From Anagrus nilaparvatae (taxonomy: Eukaryota > Arthropoda > Insecta > Hymenoptera > Mymaridae), in the NCBI GenBank assembly GCA_022575985.1, contig JAKSXM010000132.1:17422001-17486000 (forward strand): 64,000 nucleotides of DNA, in the 5' to 3' direction. Position 1 is the stretch's first letter, and each line of letters opens with the position of its first letter. The notes beneath the pieces are model-generated. The model was given only the letters and a program-made list of their open reading frames with translations, made no database searches and was not told the DNA's origin. Of the stretch, positions 25,952 through 38,917 are shown piece after piece. A program made the position numbers and the translations under genes.

Positions 25952-26785
25952 GTTACCGTTAAAGTCCGCTCTCCCGATAATGTTAACATTAACCAGTTAA
26001 AGTTAACTTTAGCGAAGCGTTTTCGTTAAAGTCCACGAAGACGATTATAATGAATAAAAATACAACATTAACGGGTGTGTATACGATAAAGTTAACTTTA
26101 ACCAATCCTTGTCAGTTAAAGTCCATGAAAGCGGTTTAGCATACTAAAAAAAATTTGTATCATAATATATTATATACGACTCTGGCTATAAGGCATCCAA
26201 GGATTTAGGTTTGGCTACTTTTTTAAAAATGCATTTCTTGGGACCAGTAATCAATCCTAGTTATAACACGCCCCTAGGGTTAGGTTAGGCTATTTTTTTT
26301 TTAAAGGCATTTTCACGCAGTAAGGCATTCCCTAGAATTAGGGCAAGGTGGGCTTAAGAACCCATGCGCAAATTTGTAAACAATACTGTGACAATGCCTT
26401 TAAAAAAAAATAGCCTAACCTAACCCTTGGGGTGTCTTATAACTAGGATTGGTTACTGATCCTAAGAAATGCATTTTTAAAAGAGTAGCCTAACCATAGA
26501 GATGTTTCACAATATCTTTATGAGCCTAACCTAAGCCCTGAGAGTACCTTATAGCGAGAGTCGTACATAATATATAATACAAACTCGAACTCTTATATGA
26601 AACCGCTTTCATGGACTTTAACTAACAAGGATTGGTTAAAGTTAACTTTAACGAACATGATGCCGCTAATGTTATATTTTTATTCATTTTAATCGTCTTC
26701 ATGGACTTTAACGAAAACGCTTCGCTAAAGTTAACTTTAACTGGTTAATGTTAACTTTATCGGGAGAGCGGACTCTAACGGTAAC
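25952..26785. mobile_element. 834-bp foldback element (MITE-like), palindromic over nearly its whole length
   Basis: The left end GTTACCGTTAAAGTCCGC is matched in reverse complement by the right end (one mismatch, GTTAGAGTCC). The match then continues inward almost without break through TTCGCTAAAGTTAACTTTAA, AAAGTCCATGAAAGCGGTTT, AAAAATGCATTTCTT and GGGTTAGGTTAGGCTATT. The arms run to about 26311 and from about 26393, leaving a loop near 80 bp. Flanks on both sides are ATAT-rich, so a target duplication cannot be resolved. There is no transposase. The nearly identical short peptides readable at both ends are the same arm sequence read outward. Internal GTTAAAGTTAACTTTAA repeats suggest binding sites for a transposase supplied elsewhere. 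Superfamily not assigned. Confidence 0.85.
26280..26423. repeat. Paired TTAGG dimers flanking the loop of the foldback element
   Basis: TTAGGTTAGG occurs at 26280-26289 and its complement CCTAACCTAA at 26414-26423, one on each arm near the loop. TTAGG is the canonical insect telomere unit. Two units per arm is too few to call a telomeric array and may be coincidental. Confidence 0.55.
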
Positions 26786-29260
26786 ATATACATATATGTA
26801 TGTATTAAAAATATTATAGTTTTGAGCTCGCTGCTCTCTTTCCAAGGTCATTTTGGTCCATACCATTGGAGAAAACAAGTCCCTCCAAGGACAACATTTT
26901 TTTAAACTTCCCCTTATTTCTTCACTTTCCTTACACCCCCTTCTTCTTAGCATATAAAATACACCTAGATTTTTTTGCGTATTCGTGTGAGATGAATGCG
27001 TTAAAAAACATAACCTATAAAAATCTCACATCTAAATTAAGTATTTAAATGCATTTTTTTCATATTCTTTGAATAGCACATGTTGTTACATGAATTATCC
27101 ATAATTATTTTTTGTTAAAAATATTATGTACATAAAATTTTTGTATTGAACAATTTGCTGTATCCAAACTCGTGTATATACTTTAAAAAAACAGAGAAAG
27201 GAGTAGGGATAGAGAGTGCCAAAAAGAAGTCATTTATGCTTTATTTTGCCTTGCAGCAAATTAAGTTGTTATTTCGGCAGGTGGTTTTTCAGTTATATTG
27301 CACTGTCTATCTTCTCTTTAGATAAATATAATACTCAAAAACATGTTGTAAGATATTCATGCCAGTTATTTTGTAATAGCTTCATGTATACAACATGTAA
27401 AAAAATAATTTTTTGATTATTTTAACTTTAATTATTTTTGACATGATTATTATATATTTATACAAAAAAACATCTTTTTTTAACCCTTTATTCAAGTGTT
27501 ATTTAGACATCTCGTGTTTGTATAAAATATGTTTTATAAAAATTTCGTGTACTTTTTGAAATCTTGAATCCTTATTATGCATTAAAAATAATTTTTTTTT
27601 TTAAATTATATATATTTATGTGTTTATTTCACATGAAGATAAAAATCAATGCCGTTAATTTAATGATTTTATGAGTATGTAAAAATATACATATAAAGAA
27701 TCGAACACCCTTTTGGTGTGCTTTTGCTGCTGTTTATTATGTTTGTAAATCGAAAAAAAAATCGTATCGAAAAAGAAAAACAAGTTCTCCGAAGATGTTA
27801 AATTCAATGGATATATCTGACTTCTTTCTTGGTTAAAAGTATTTTTATTATGCACATTCAAGTGCTAAAGAAACTTAGTATGTAAGGTACTTAAATTATA
27901 AAGGAATTGATAAAAAAGTTTTTTATATTTTTATCTTTTAAATTGATTAAAAACAAAAAATCAGTACTTTATTTATAATGAATATGCAAATCAATTATTC
28001 ATTTTATGATACTAAACTAAATTTTGTTATACTCAGCAGTAGGAAAATTTTGATTATTAATCACTCAGGCTATTTATATTTCAGTTAAACACTGTATCTA
28101 AATCGTGATAAATATCTGTTCATATATATATATATATGATAAATGTCTCATGATTAGTGTTGAACGAAATATCAATACCTGATACTTTTTATACCAGAAA
28201 TCTATCTCAGATAAATGTTCTGATTTATATTTGACACACAAAATCAAATCTAGTAAGATAATCTTATTTTGGAAACATATTAAAACCATTTATGTGCATT
28301 ATCATAAGTTTTCATAAAACAACTTGTTGATATTCTTGGCACTGATTTTTCAACTACACTGATAATCATAAGTACGCAAAATTTATTACATAGTAAATTG
28401 CTTCTTCGGAAATGAGAATAGATTTCTGAATACTATTTTTTGAAATAAAAATATTCATATCTATTTTGACGTCAAAGTTACTATATTTGTCTGTGATAAT
28501 CAATATCATTGATTTTGAAGTTAAAGATTAGGATAATAATGAAAATTTATACTATAAATTTGCGTTTTTATAAATAAAGTTTTATATCAGACTGAATTCT
28601 AACATTCTAATTATGAATCACAAATTAAGCTATTTTATTTCTCAATTCCTACCCACAGTTACATATGATACGAGAATTCCTTTTTTAAATCATAGACTTG
28701 GTGTGCTATATTCAGGTCACAACATTTTTTATAAACTAATTTAAACATTCTAATGATATAAATGAATGTAAATATGAAAGAAATTTTCATGTCTATCACA
28801 TTATACTTAATTTAATGAAAATTTAATACTTTTGGGGCTTTTAAATGAAAATATAAGTTGTATTTATTATTTAAGCTTTATAACTTTATTATATTTATTA
28901 TTTTTTAAGTATCACGTTATTTTATTTTTATGTATTTATTACTTTTTAATAAATAATAAAAATAAAACCTTTAATAAAATTTTTTTATGTTTAAATAACA
29001 AGTAATATAATTTTTTCTTCAAATAACTTCATTTGAAGTTAAACAATTTTTTATTACTTGATAATTCAATAATGATAAAACAAACAAAAAATAAAATTAA
29101 AAATTTATTAATATCACAAATTTTGTTATTCGAAAAGTGTGAATTAATCCTTAAAATTTAAGGATATACAAAAAAACATAATTGTAAGCTTTTTTAACAA
29201 CATAAGTAAGATAAAAGGAAATAAATAACATACACATGTAAAAAAGAATTGCAATAACAC

Positions 29261-29402
29261 ACGGGAGCCAGTGACGGGTCTTATTAGCTTCTTTTAGCAT
29301 TTTTTTTCTCAATAATATAATACATTACTTATAAAATACAAGTCGAGAACGGCGTCGAGTTGATGAGGCAGCTGCGTGCCGATAATGAGGCCTTAGGCTC
29401 AA
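29261..29402. promoter_or_regulatory. Small GC-richer island in intron 2
   Basis: Two patches, CACACGGGAGCCAGTGACGG and CGAGAACGGCGTCGAGTTGA followed by GGCAGCTGCGTGCC, stand out from about 80% A/T surroundings. The second contains a CAGCTG E-box. No frame or repeat partner was found in the window. Confidence 0.25.
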
Positions 29403-30067
29403 AAATATATATATGCAATTTTTTAACCAATCCATTATTATTATCATTATTATTATATTCTTAACTTGATGTCTTTCTTTATCTTGCGTTTTTATACTTC
29501 TATTATCTACTATTTTATTTACTTATATGCAAAACTTTAAATTTTCTTTTACTATTTATAATACAAAAATATTATTCTTTTATTTTTTGCAAATACAAAA
29601 AAAAATTTTTTTTTTTACAAAATAATCACGAAAAAAAGAAACATGTATTTATTATGCATGATATATTTAAAATAAAAGCTTGTTTTCTTGTTCATGTAAA
29701 TATGGATACATGCGTATGTAATAATTCTTATTTGTATGCTGTAAGTATGGAAATTAAGATAAGAACATTTGTAAATTATTACTTTTTAGTTTTTTAAATA
29801 AAATATAAAAATTATCAGAAATTTTTTTTTCATTTTGTTATTATGTGAATTTCCTTATTTTTAGTTCTTAGGAAATAATTATTTATGTGTATAATAGGAG
29901 GTTAGGCTTTTATAAAGTCATATCAAATAATTGTCTTTATTTTTATGGAATTCGTGATCAGTGACCCAAAATCTATACTAAACCAAATATATCAAAGGTC
30001 ATTAATTATGATACCACCCTATTATCCTCCTTCCTGCCAGAATATTTACTAGAGTAAGATAGTAAGC

Positions 30068-30416
30068 TACAAAGTTTAACAGGTAAAGCTGTACAGATTA
30101 TTTCTTTCTCGCAAGTGAAATGCGTTTGCTAGGATATATATTAGAAAGTTTAGTTGCTAAAAATTATTTCTTGAGCAAATATACTAAATTATTTTTTCTT
30201 TTTAAGACTGAGGTAACTAATTTTGTTTAATATTACTGGTAACTGTGATTTCTTAGATTAATATTTTTGACTCAATTTTCTTTGCGTTTCTGCAGGATAT
30301 TAATTAATTCTTTGGTAAAAGTATTTCGGTTTATATGAAATCTTAATTTTAAATTATCGTTTGGTACTCGGTCCTTGAATATTAATAAAATTATAATATA
30401 ACTAGATAATATTGAA
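30068..30416 (-). repeat. Right arm of the long-range inverted repeat
   Basis: This is the inverted partner of 25168-25629. It carries TTTCTCGCAAGTGAAA and the ACTAGATAATATTGAA block at the expected relative order, with internal length differences (349 versus 462 bp). No coding frame is seen. This may be a second copy of a transposon in the opposite orientation rather than the other end of one large element. Confidence 0.7.
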
Positions 30417-33400
30417 TTTCAGTTTTATTGGAAAATTCGATCAGGAATTGAATAATAATTGTTAAATAAAAATTGTTGAATAAAAATTTCTTTATTTGGT
30501 ACGCAAGTTACTAAAAACAATCAAGCTATATATTTTAAGCCAAGTATTTTAATTTTGAAACATATTTTCAAATTAAATTTCATTTACAAATGAGTATATT
30601 TGACTCTATTTCACTTATAACTAAATAAGTAACACCCTAATAAACAATGCCTAACATTAAATAATTTTATAAAATAAACAATCTATGATATATAAACGAA
30701 CATAATTTTTTCCTCTCTATTTTTTATTTGTCATTAATAATTAGATTCGATACGTTAAATACAATACATAATTTTTTTATCATCAATAAAATATTAATTT
30801 TTTAAATCAACGAACTGAATAAAATTATGTTCTTGATAAAAATTACTAATAGTACGCTCTATGAAGTGTACAATTTATAAAATATTTTTTTTTATCCTTT
30901 ATTGCGATAATAATTTTTCTATAAACAATATTTTTATTTGTAAAACATGTTTGTTTAAAATTTTGTAAAATAAAATTATGAATAAATTTGCATTATTTTA
31001 TTTGGATATTACGTAAATAATTATTTGTCGAAATGATTAATTAAAAGTAATACATTATCATACTCACTACTAAAAATCATTAAAAATCAACAATTCTGAC
31101 TTTTATATCAAAGTTAATAATACATTTGCTTCTTGTATTAAACGTTTATTATAAGTAATTTCTTGATTGATTCAACGACGACATACATAAACCGGTTATT
31201 TTAAAAGCTTGTTAAAGAAAGAAATGAATTAAATCATCATATAATATAAAAAAAAAATTGAATTTATTTATTGATAATAAATATTTTTCTGTTTATTTTT
31301 AATTGATAATAATTAACTGCTTAATAAATAATTAAAAAATTATCAATTAATTATACGATTGATAATAAATATCATCAAAAATTTATGTTATTTTTTATAA
31401 TGTCAAGTAAAAAAAAATTTTTTTTTTTTGAATGCTTTTAACATACTTTTATCATCATTGATGATCATTATTATCATTATCATGATCATCAAGTGTATAT
31501 AAGAATGAATGTTTCTTCTTTTTTATTCGATCTTGTTGTCAATCTTTTTAGACATATATGAAAAAAAAAGAAGAGATTATTGACGTGCTCACTTGAATAA
31601 TCAATAAACTTATAAATATATCTTGAACAAGAAAGTTTAGGTCATTGAACGTTTGTGTATTTGTATTTGTATTGATAGAAAAAATTTAATGATTTTGTAA
31701 AAGTTTTTTTTTAGTATGAAAATTATAAATTATTTTGTGATTTGACAAATTTTCATCAAAATTTATCAATTTTAATTATGATAATGTATGATAATTATGA
31801 TAATTGTAATTTTATTTAATAGCATATTTCCCCCATGATATTAGGGAGGAATTTGAGGTAAAATCTATGTGAAGAATTTGTTTCTAAGGATCTTATTTGC
31901 CCCAGCCTTCTTGGAAAGACATTTGAGATACGTTTCTTTATTGGTTATATGTTTAACAGTGTTCTACTAATAGAGAAATTTTATGCAGATCATTTACATT
32001 TAGTAGTAAAAAGATTTTTTACAGTCTTATCTTCCAAATTTTCATAGTTGAGACCATTTGATTTTATGGATGTTTTATGCTCTGGCTTTTATAGAAATCA
32101 TTTTTCTGTATCCTTCTTTAGTAAGAGTTATTTTACTTCCATTATCAGATCTTTTAAAAAATATGCTTAAGTTAATAGTTAAAATTTTAGGAATCATATA
32201 TTAAGTCTAGCAGGAGTTGGAAGTATAAAATTATAGCTGGTAAAAAGTTTTGTGCAGTAATAGATTAGTTAATATATGAATAAAGTCATGTTACTTTCTG
32301 CCCAACATTATCAAAGTTAGAAAAGTTTCTTAAACACCATCAAAGTTCAAAACCACATGAATGATAATGCAAAAAAATGTCAAAAGATTCCTTATCAACG
32401 TATAAAATAAAAAGATATAAAATTCGAAAAGGCGAAAAAAAACACTGTGGAACACAAACATTTCTGAACCTAAACATACATCGCAAATACATATAAAAAG
32501 ATTACACATATAGATACAGTGAAAATATATTGTGAAGAAAGAAGAGATCGAAGAAAACAAAAAAAACTCGTTTGGTGTCCTCTGGAATTAATGTTAGCTT
32601 TTCTGTTATTATTATTATAAAACGCACGCGTTAGCTTGGCGCGACAACCTCATTTGTGCACGATTGGCTTCTACAACATACAAATATCTTTATGTACATA
32701 CAGGTAAATTTATATAAGGGTTAAGATTGACCATAAAAAAAAATTTTTTTTTTACTTAACTCGAAGAAAAAAACAAGGAATCTGTAAAAGAAGTCTTTTA
32801 GTTCTATAAAAGAAAAAAGAAACCCGCGAGTATTAAGAGAGAATCTTTCTTGTATAAAAAGATTGTTGATGATGTACAAAAGAAGAAAAACTAATAAGTA
32901 AGAAATAACAAAAAAAAAATGTTGGATTGAGTAGATACAAAAAAATAAGTTTTTTTATTTTAACTTTGTGAGAATATAAAAGTTTAAGATATCATTCTTT
33001 AGATGAGTATAAATTGGATCAAGAGAAAATGAGTTAATTATATATATATATATGTGTGTGTGTATGTATTAATCATTACCTTTTTTTATGGTTTATATAT
33101 AAAACAAGATATGTAATTATGAAGACACAGTAGTTTTTTTTTGATTATGGTTTATTAAACTCTATGTAATCAAAATTCTTTCTAATTATTATTTTTTGGG
33201 TAATTAACAAGTTTATGATTTTATTACGTAAAAATATAAATTTTAGTCAAAATATATGATAAAAAAATAAAATTATCAAAAGAACAAGTTAAAGAAATAA
33301 AAAAAGAAGATGATTACGTTATATTTTAACCAGTCGAATTTTATGTTTTTTTAGTAAAACTTTTTTTTGGAACATAAAAGTTACAGTAGAAGGAAAGATT

Positions 33401-34539
33401 TCGTGGGAAGTTTAAAGAAGATGCTTGAAAATAAAATAACGTGTTTATACCATAAACGCGATATTTCGCGAATCCTTTTTTAAGCCGACTGTGCTAATCG
33501 TCTTTATGGTTCGTAAAATCACGCGAATATAAAAAGGTTGAGAACTCGACAAGTGTCCAATAAGCTAATAAAATTTTATATTCAGTATTATAAAAAGAGA
33601 AATACATAGTTGATTGAACTTTTGCAAATTTTATTTTTATTATCTTAATTAAATTTTTATACTTTTTGTGAAGATAAGAAAATGTAATTAGAGTAACATT
33701 ATTTTCTGAGTTTTAATTTTAATCAGGTTTAAAAATAATTATAATTGGACATCAAAATGTGTAATCCAAGTTACAAGAGCCAAATAGTCTCTTGATGATA
33801 ATGTAAGAGCTCATACTTGTAATTTCTGATCTGACTTTGAGAAATTTACATTTAAGTCTCCATTGTAGAATTTTTAAACTAGAGTAAAAGATTTTACCCT
33901 ATACAATCAGACAGTAATCGATGGCAACGTCAACAGAAGGACTATACCCTAACAGTCTATTCTTCTTTTGAAAAAATGGGCCAGATTAGCCAGCCGTTAA
34001 ACGAGTTTATTTCTCTCAACTCTATTATCAAATTTTGATTTTTGTTGATATACCAGCATATAATTAAAAGAGAAGAATGCACAACTACATCAAAAAAGAA
34101 ATTGTAGAAATCCTTTATCTTAGCATACATGAATAGTATAATAATTGCCATGCAGATGTCAGAGAAACTAATTAGAAACTTTGCTTTGAAAATTACAGCT
34201 TTATATAAAAAACTCACTTTATTGGAAATTTTGAACATTCACCTGATCCAGAAACAGTAGAAAAGCATACTTTATTTAAAAAATCAGGTTATTAATTATA
34301 TTCAAAAAAAATTGAACTTTATTGTATAATGAACCAAAATAACGAGATATGTGTAAATTATTATTCATAAAAAAGAATCGTTCAATTAAAAAATATTTCT
34401 CAAAGCCCATAAAAATATTTATGATATGTAAATATACACATATTGAATGTACATGAATTAATACAGATAGAAATAATAAGTTTAAAGGTACATGCACTTG
34501 AACATTTATAAGTTTAAGATCTTTTATTCTGCCTTAAAG

Positions 34540-35240
34540 GCATTTTCTGCAAGCCGCTTCAATTCGATCTTCAACAAAAACTCATATATATATATAGTTT
34601 GTTTACACGCACTATCATAAATTTACAATACACATACCTGCCAATGAACATGCAGTTGCATTAACAAACAGAAAATATACGAGTCTAAAGGCTTATACGG
34701 GCGGTGTGTGTATCATCAAGATATTCGTGATTTAATGCGTGTATTTGTGTGTGTTAGTTTTTTTATGTAAGTGCAGAATATTCGAAGTAAGAGCAGAAAA
34801 AGAAGATATAAATTCGATTGGTATGTGTGTGTATGTAAGCTTTTATATGTGTGTAAGCTAGTTGATATAAGCCTTGCACACAAATAAAATCAGCTATACA
34901 GCTCAATCACTCTTCGTCTGTTATCCTTTCGTGGGCTCATTCGTATATTTACTACTACCAATATAAAAATTGTCTTTATACTGTAATCAAATTTTTTGCA
35001 TGTATTGGTGCATAGTTAATGTCTTTTCTTTCTTATGCTGTTCCCTTTAACTTCTTCTTCTTCTTCTTCTTCTTCAGAATGTTCATCTTCTTGCATAAAG
35101 TAATCTTTGTTGTCGTATATATGCAATATTGGCTTAGTCGTCGTGCTGGTTATTTCGCGCGTTTCTTTCGGGGCATCGTGTTTTATCCGCACTCGTGATC
35201 TCACCCTATCTTCTTTTCTTTCTTTCTCTCCCTAATCACA
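34540..35240. promoter_or_regulatory. GC-elevated stretch with GT-rich and CTT microsatellite, possible regulatory DNA
   Basis: The stretch contains a series of TGTGTGTG runs (34704-34860), a (CTT)n tract at 35051-35075 and GC-richer text such as TATTTCGCGCGTTTCTTTCG at about 35150. The minus-strand frame over the CTT tract gives a poly-Glu run but starts at GTG, so it is not supported as a gene. Confidence 0.25.
35051..35075. repeat. (CTT)8 microsatellite
   Basis: About eight uninterrupted CTT units in intron 2. Confidence 0.9.
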
Positions 35241-38237
35241 CGCCTCTTCTTATAGGTTTATTCGTTTACCTTTCTTCCTTTTTATCAAATTTTTTTTTTT
35301 TTTTATTTTCTTCTCTTATTATTTTATACTATATTAGCATATACGTGTGGGATATAAAAATTATGTTTGTTTGTATTGGTGCATTATTTATAAACGTAAA
35401 CATATTATATACCTGCATATTCAACCTCGTTTTAATTTGAGCTTTTTTGCTTTTCAGTGCTTTTACTTGTTAATGAGATTTCATTCATTTAATGAAAACC
35501 ATAAAATTTTCCAAAAAATCTTTAAAGCCCAAGATGTAATCAGCTGGTATTGATGTTCCAATTTTGTTTAATCGTAAATTATTTTGCCTGATGTATTTAT
35601 TTTCGTCAATACGAAGCTATTTCTAATCACCAACTTCAAAATTCGTCTATCCTTCAGATTAGAATGAGGCTTTTAACCATTTGATTGGCTGTGGATTGAA
35701 AAGAAGATATTTTTAGCAATTTTTTTGAGGGTAAACTTAATAATAGCCAGCTTTGTGGTGAACTCTTGCACGTCAGTATCATTAACAATAATTATCACGA
35801 GAAATACCGCAATAAGTTCTAATAATTAGTTCTAAATTGGTGCATATTTGCTGTGTATTTTCAAAATTGCTGCTATATCTTAATCATCTGTATACCAATT
35901 TCATTCATTTCCTCTTGTGTACAAGGTTCACAAAAATCAGACTGTGATAACTTTCATAGGTTATTTTTTTTCAATCTCCCTACTGTTGCTAACAGATTCT
36001 TTTGATAATTCTTAAATTAGCAATCAGTTACAAAGATTATTTGACATTTTCTATGCCAAGTAAACGAACTCCTTTATCTCTATAGTCAACTGCCTTCTGT
36101 CCAAAAACCATGAAAATAATTCAAAGCCGAATATGTAAAATAAGGTCCCTCAATTTTTTTCCACGTCCGAAATGCTAATCCACGTGCTCAACGGGATACT
36201 CAACTCTTCTTTCTTGTTATTTTCTTCTTTTTTTTTTGTACAATGTTTCTTTGTTTTTTTTCAACATTTTTATTTTGCATGCGATGTCTCTTATTATTAT
36301 TTCTTTACGATATCATTTTATAATAAATGCACGTGTTAAATTTTTTAAGAAGGAAATGAATATTCATCCTTTTTTTAAAAAATATCTACAATACTTTTAA
36401 AAAATTGTAGAATATACGTATTCAAAAAAAAATTTTCTGACAACGTAATTAACAATCTTTTATAAACCGTGTACAAAAAAAGTCAATAAGTCTTTTTTTT
36501 CGAATATATTAAAAAATTGCATTCGTGACTTTAGCTTATATATAAATAAAGAGATGTGCTTGCAATTTTTAAATTCCTTAACTTACTTTATTCTGAAAAA
36601 AAAAAGATTTTTTTATACCTAAGAGCTCATTAAACAGAAGTATGTATATGAAAGAGTGTGTGTAAAGGAACAAAAAAGTTAGGTAGTTTCATCCAGAAGC
36701 GCGAGAGAAAAAAATGTATTATGTGTGAGTTGTTATTTGAGTGTGTGTGTCTTTAAAAAAATATATATATTATATCTTCTTTATTATTTCTTTAAACCGT
36801 TTCAATAAGGGTTTGAAGAGGAAAAAAAATTTATATGCACTTTTAGTCACCGTCAACAGAAGCAGAAACATTCTAATAATAAAAAAGAAGTCCAATTAGA
36901 TGTCATAATTATATATATAGAAACTGGCGCCGAATTTTTTGCTTTGAGTGTGTAGAGGAACTGGATGGTTAGTTTTTAGGATTTTTATGAGGAAAAATTT
37001 GAGTGATAATTATTATTGTGATAATAATTTTGTTTTGGTATCTTTTTTTGATGAAATTCAAATTTATTGATTAAGAAATTTGAATTCACTCAGCTGAAAA
37101 ATTGAACTATCTTTTTTTAACTAATTAATCTCGAATTGACACCACGAATTTCGATAAATGTACCATAAATGATAATTTTGAAATACTTTTCAGTAGGAAT
37201 ATACGGTCACCCAAAATGTCGGATACCTGACATGAAAATTTGGTTTATTGGGGCTTTTCAACTTTTAGGAAGGGTCCTGTAACTGCAGATCATTTTCGAA
37301 ATTTTTGGGCTTTACCCGAATTTTTGGCTTTGTTCCGATCCAACTAAATCTGAAAAAAGCCCAAATTTCGGGTCAATTACCTAACATTTTTTGCAACGAC
37401 CCACCATTAAAAATTAAAAAAATTGGCTTTAAATCACTAAAAAACTAAATTAACTCTAATTTTTTAATTATTTGCAATTAACTTACAAATACATAATTGT
37501 TTAATTTTCATTATTTAAACTGAAAACAAAGTCGCGTGTCGCGCATTTACAAAGTACACACAAAAAAAAACTTATTCAATATTATGTACTAATTTGCTCG
37601 CATGTACGCATATTAAAAAAAAAAGTAATATTTACAAAAAACTTACAACATCTCAAGTTTCCCTCTGCGTTAAATATATTTAAATATTTATATTTGCAAA
37701 ATATCTTAAGTTTATTTACAATGTAATTATTAGTACTAATATATTATAAATATTTAATCAAAAAATCTATATTTTTTTTGAAAAAAGGGGTTTTTTCTAT
37801 ACTTATACATGCTATAATAATGGCACGTGTCTATATATTATAAAATGTGCAACAGGTAAAACACGCCCCTAAAAAATCTACCACCTGTTGCTGGTATAAT
37901 CATGAAATTATCTCTATTATGTTATTATTATAATTTTTAGTAATTTTAACTCGAAAAAAATTTAATATTTTTGATAAAGCCGGAAATATCCAATAATAAT
38001 AATTTAATTATCTGCTAATCTGTTACGTAATTATTTAGATTTAAAAAATTATCTTTGTAATCTGTTTTAAATTACATATTATTTTTGTGTTTTTGGCTTT
38101 GATAATCATATTATGATTAATTAGTACTGTCATCAACTGTTAATAGGTTTGTGATTAATTGTGTGACTCGGGGTTATTAATAAGTCTGTGTTATTATGAA
38201 ATATTGTAGTTATTTAAAAGCAGATATCATTTTTTAA

Positions 38238-38917
38238 GGCCACTGTCTCTTTTTTGTGACGATTTTCAAAGGATTTTCAACTTTTTTTTTCTCAGCTGTT
38301 TTATTATAAAAGTTTACAAATTTATTTTTAAATAATTACAAAACTATTCTAGATGACGTAAAAAAATTTTTGTTTCATATGCTTTTTTTTTACAGCTTGT
38401 AGATGGCGTGAAAGTAGAGGCTCGAAAAAAAAATTGAAAAACGGTTCCCATCATAGCGCCTATTGTAGGCATCAAAACAAAAAAATAAAAAGTCATATTA
38501 ATTTCTATAGTTTCCTCTTGTATGTGAACCAACATTTAGCAAAAAATACAAAAAATTGACCATTTGGTGAACCAAAAACGAAAAATGCAGTTTTTGACCT
38601 TAAAAAATGCGCCTAAAACGGACAATAAAAAATTTTCTGATGCATAAAAAGCTGATATTGTTGGTTCACATACTAGGTATTACATTTTGAGCTAGCGTGG
38701 GAACCGATTTCAAAAAAGTAGTTTTGAGAAAAACGCGTTTAAAGTTTTTAAATGCGTATGTTTTCATATGACTACGACCCATAAAAATCGAAATATCTAA
38801 AAAACATATTTTTTTTTTTGCTTGAAATTTTTTTTTTAGATTCTTGAAATGTTTTAACATAAGATAATGAATTAAAAAAAAAATGAAAAAAAAAATCCCA
38901 ATAAAGAGACAGTGGCC
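38238..38917. mobile_element. 680-bp foldback MITE flanked by TTAA target sites (piggyBac-like)
   Basis: The terminal inverted repeats begin GGCCACTGTCTCTTT on both ends and are bordered directly by TTAA (38234-38237 and 38918-38921). TTAA duplication is the hallmark of piggyBac-superfamily insertion. Internal sequence is also palindromic: GTATGTGAACCAAC near 38520 pairs with GTTGGTTCACATAC near 38661, and CGGTTCCCA pairs with TGGGAACCG. The two short minus-strand frames inside (38344-38535 and 38666-38860) show no transposase features. The element is non-autonomous. Assignment to piggyBac rests on the target site alone. Confidence 0.85.

Noticed and set aside
26708..26953. Minus-strand frame resembling the plus-strand frame at 25847-26029
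   Set aside because: The shared peptide is only the two inverted arms of the foldback element read outward, not a repeated protein.
33957..34238. 93-codon minus-strand frame
   Set aside because: A/T-rich composition and no family features; consistent with a chance frame.
35016..35204. Minus-strand frame with a poly-Glu tract
   Set aside because: It starts at GTG, and the Glu run is a simple (CTT)n microsatellite read in reverse.
37190..37400. GGTCACCC...GACCC-rich stretch resembling 54420-54535
   Set aside because: Only short GTGACCCA-type motifs match; I could not trace paired ends well enough to call an element.
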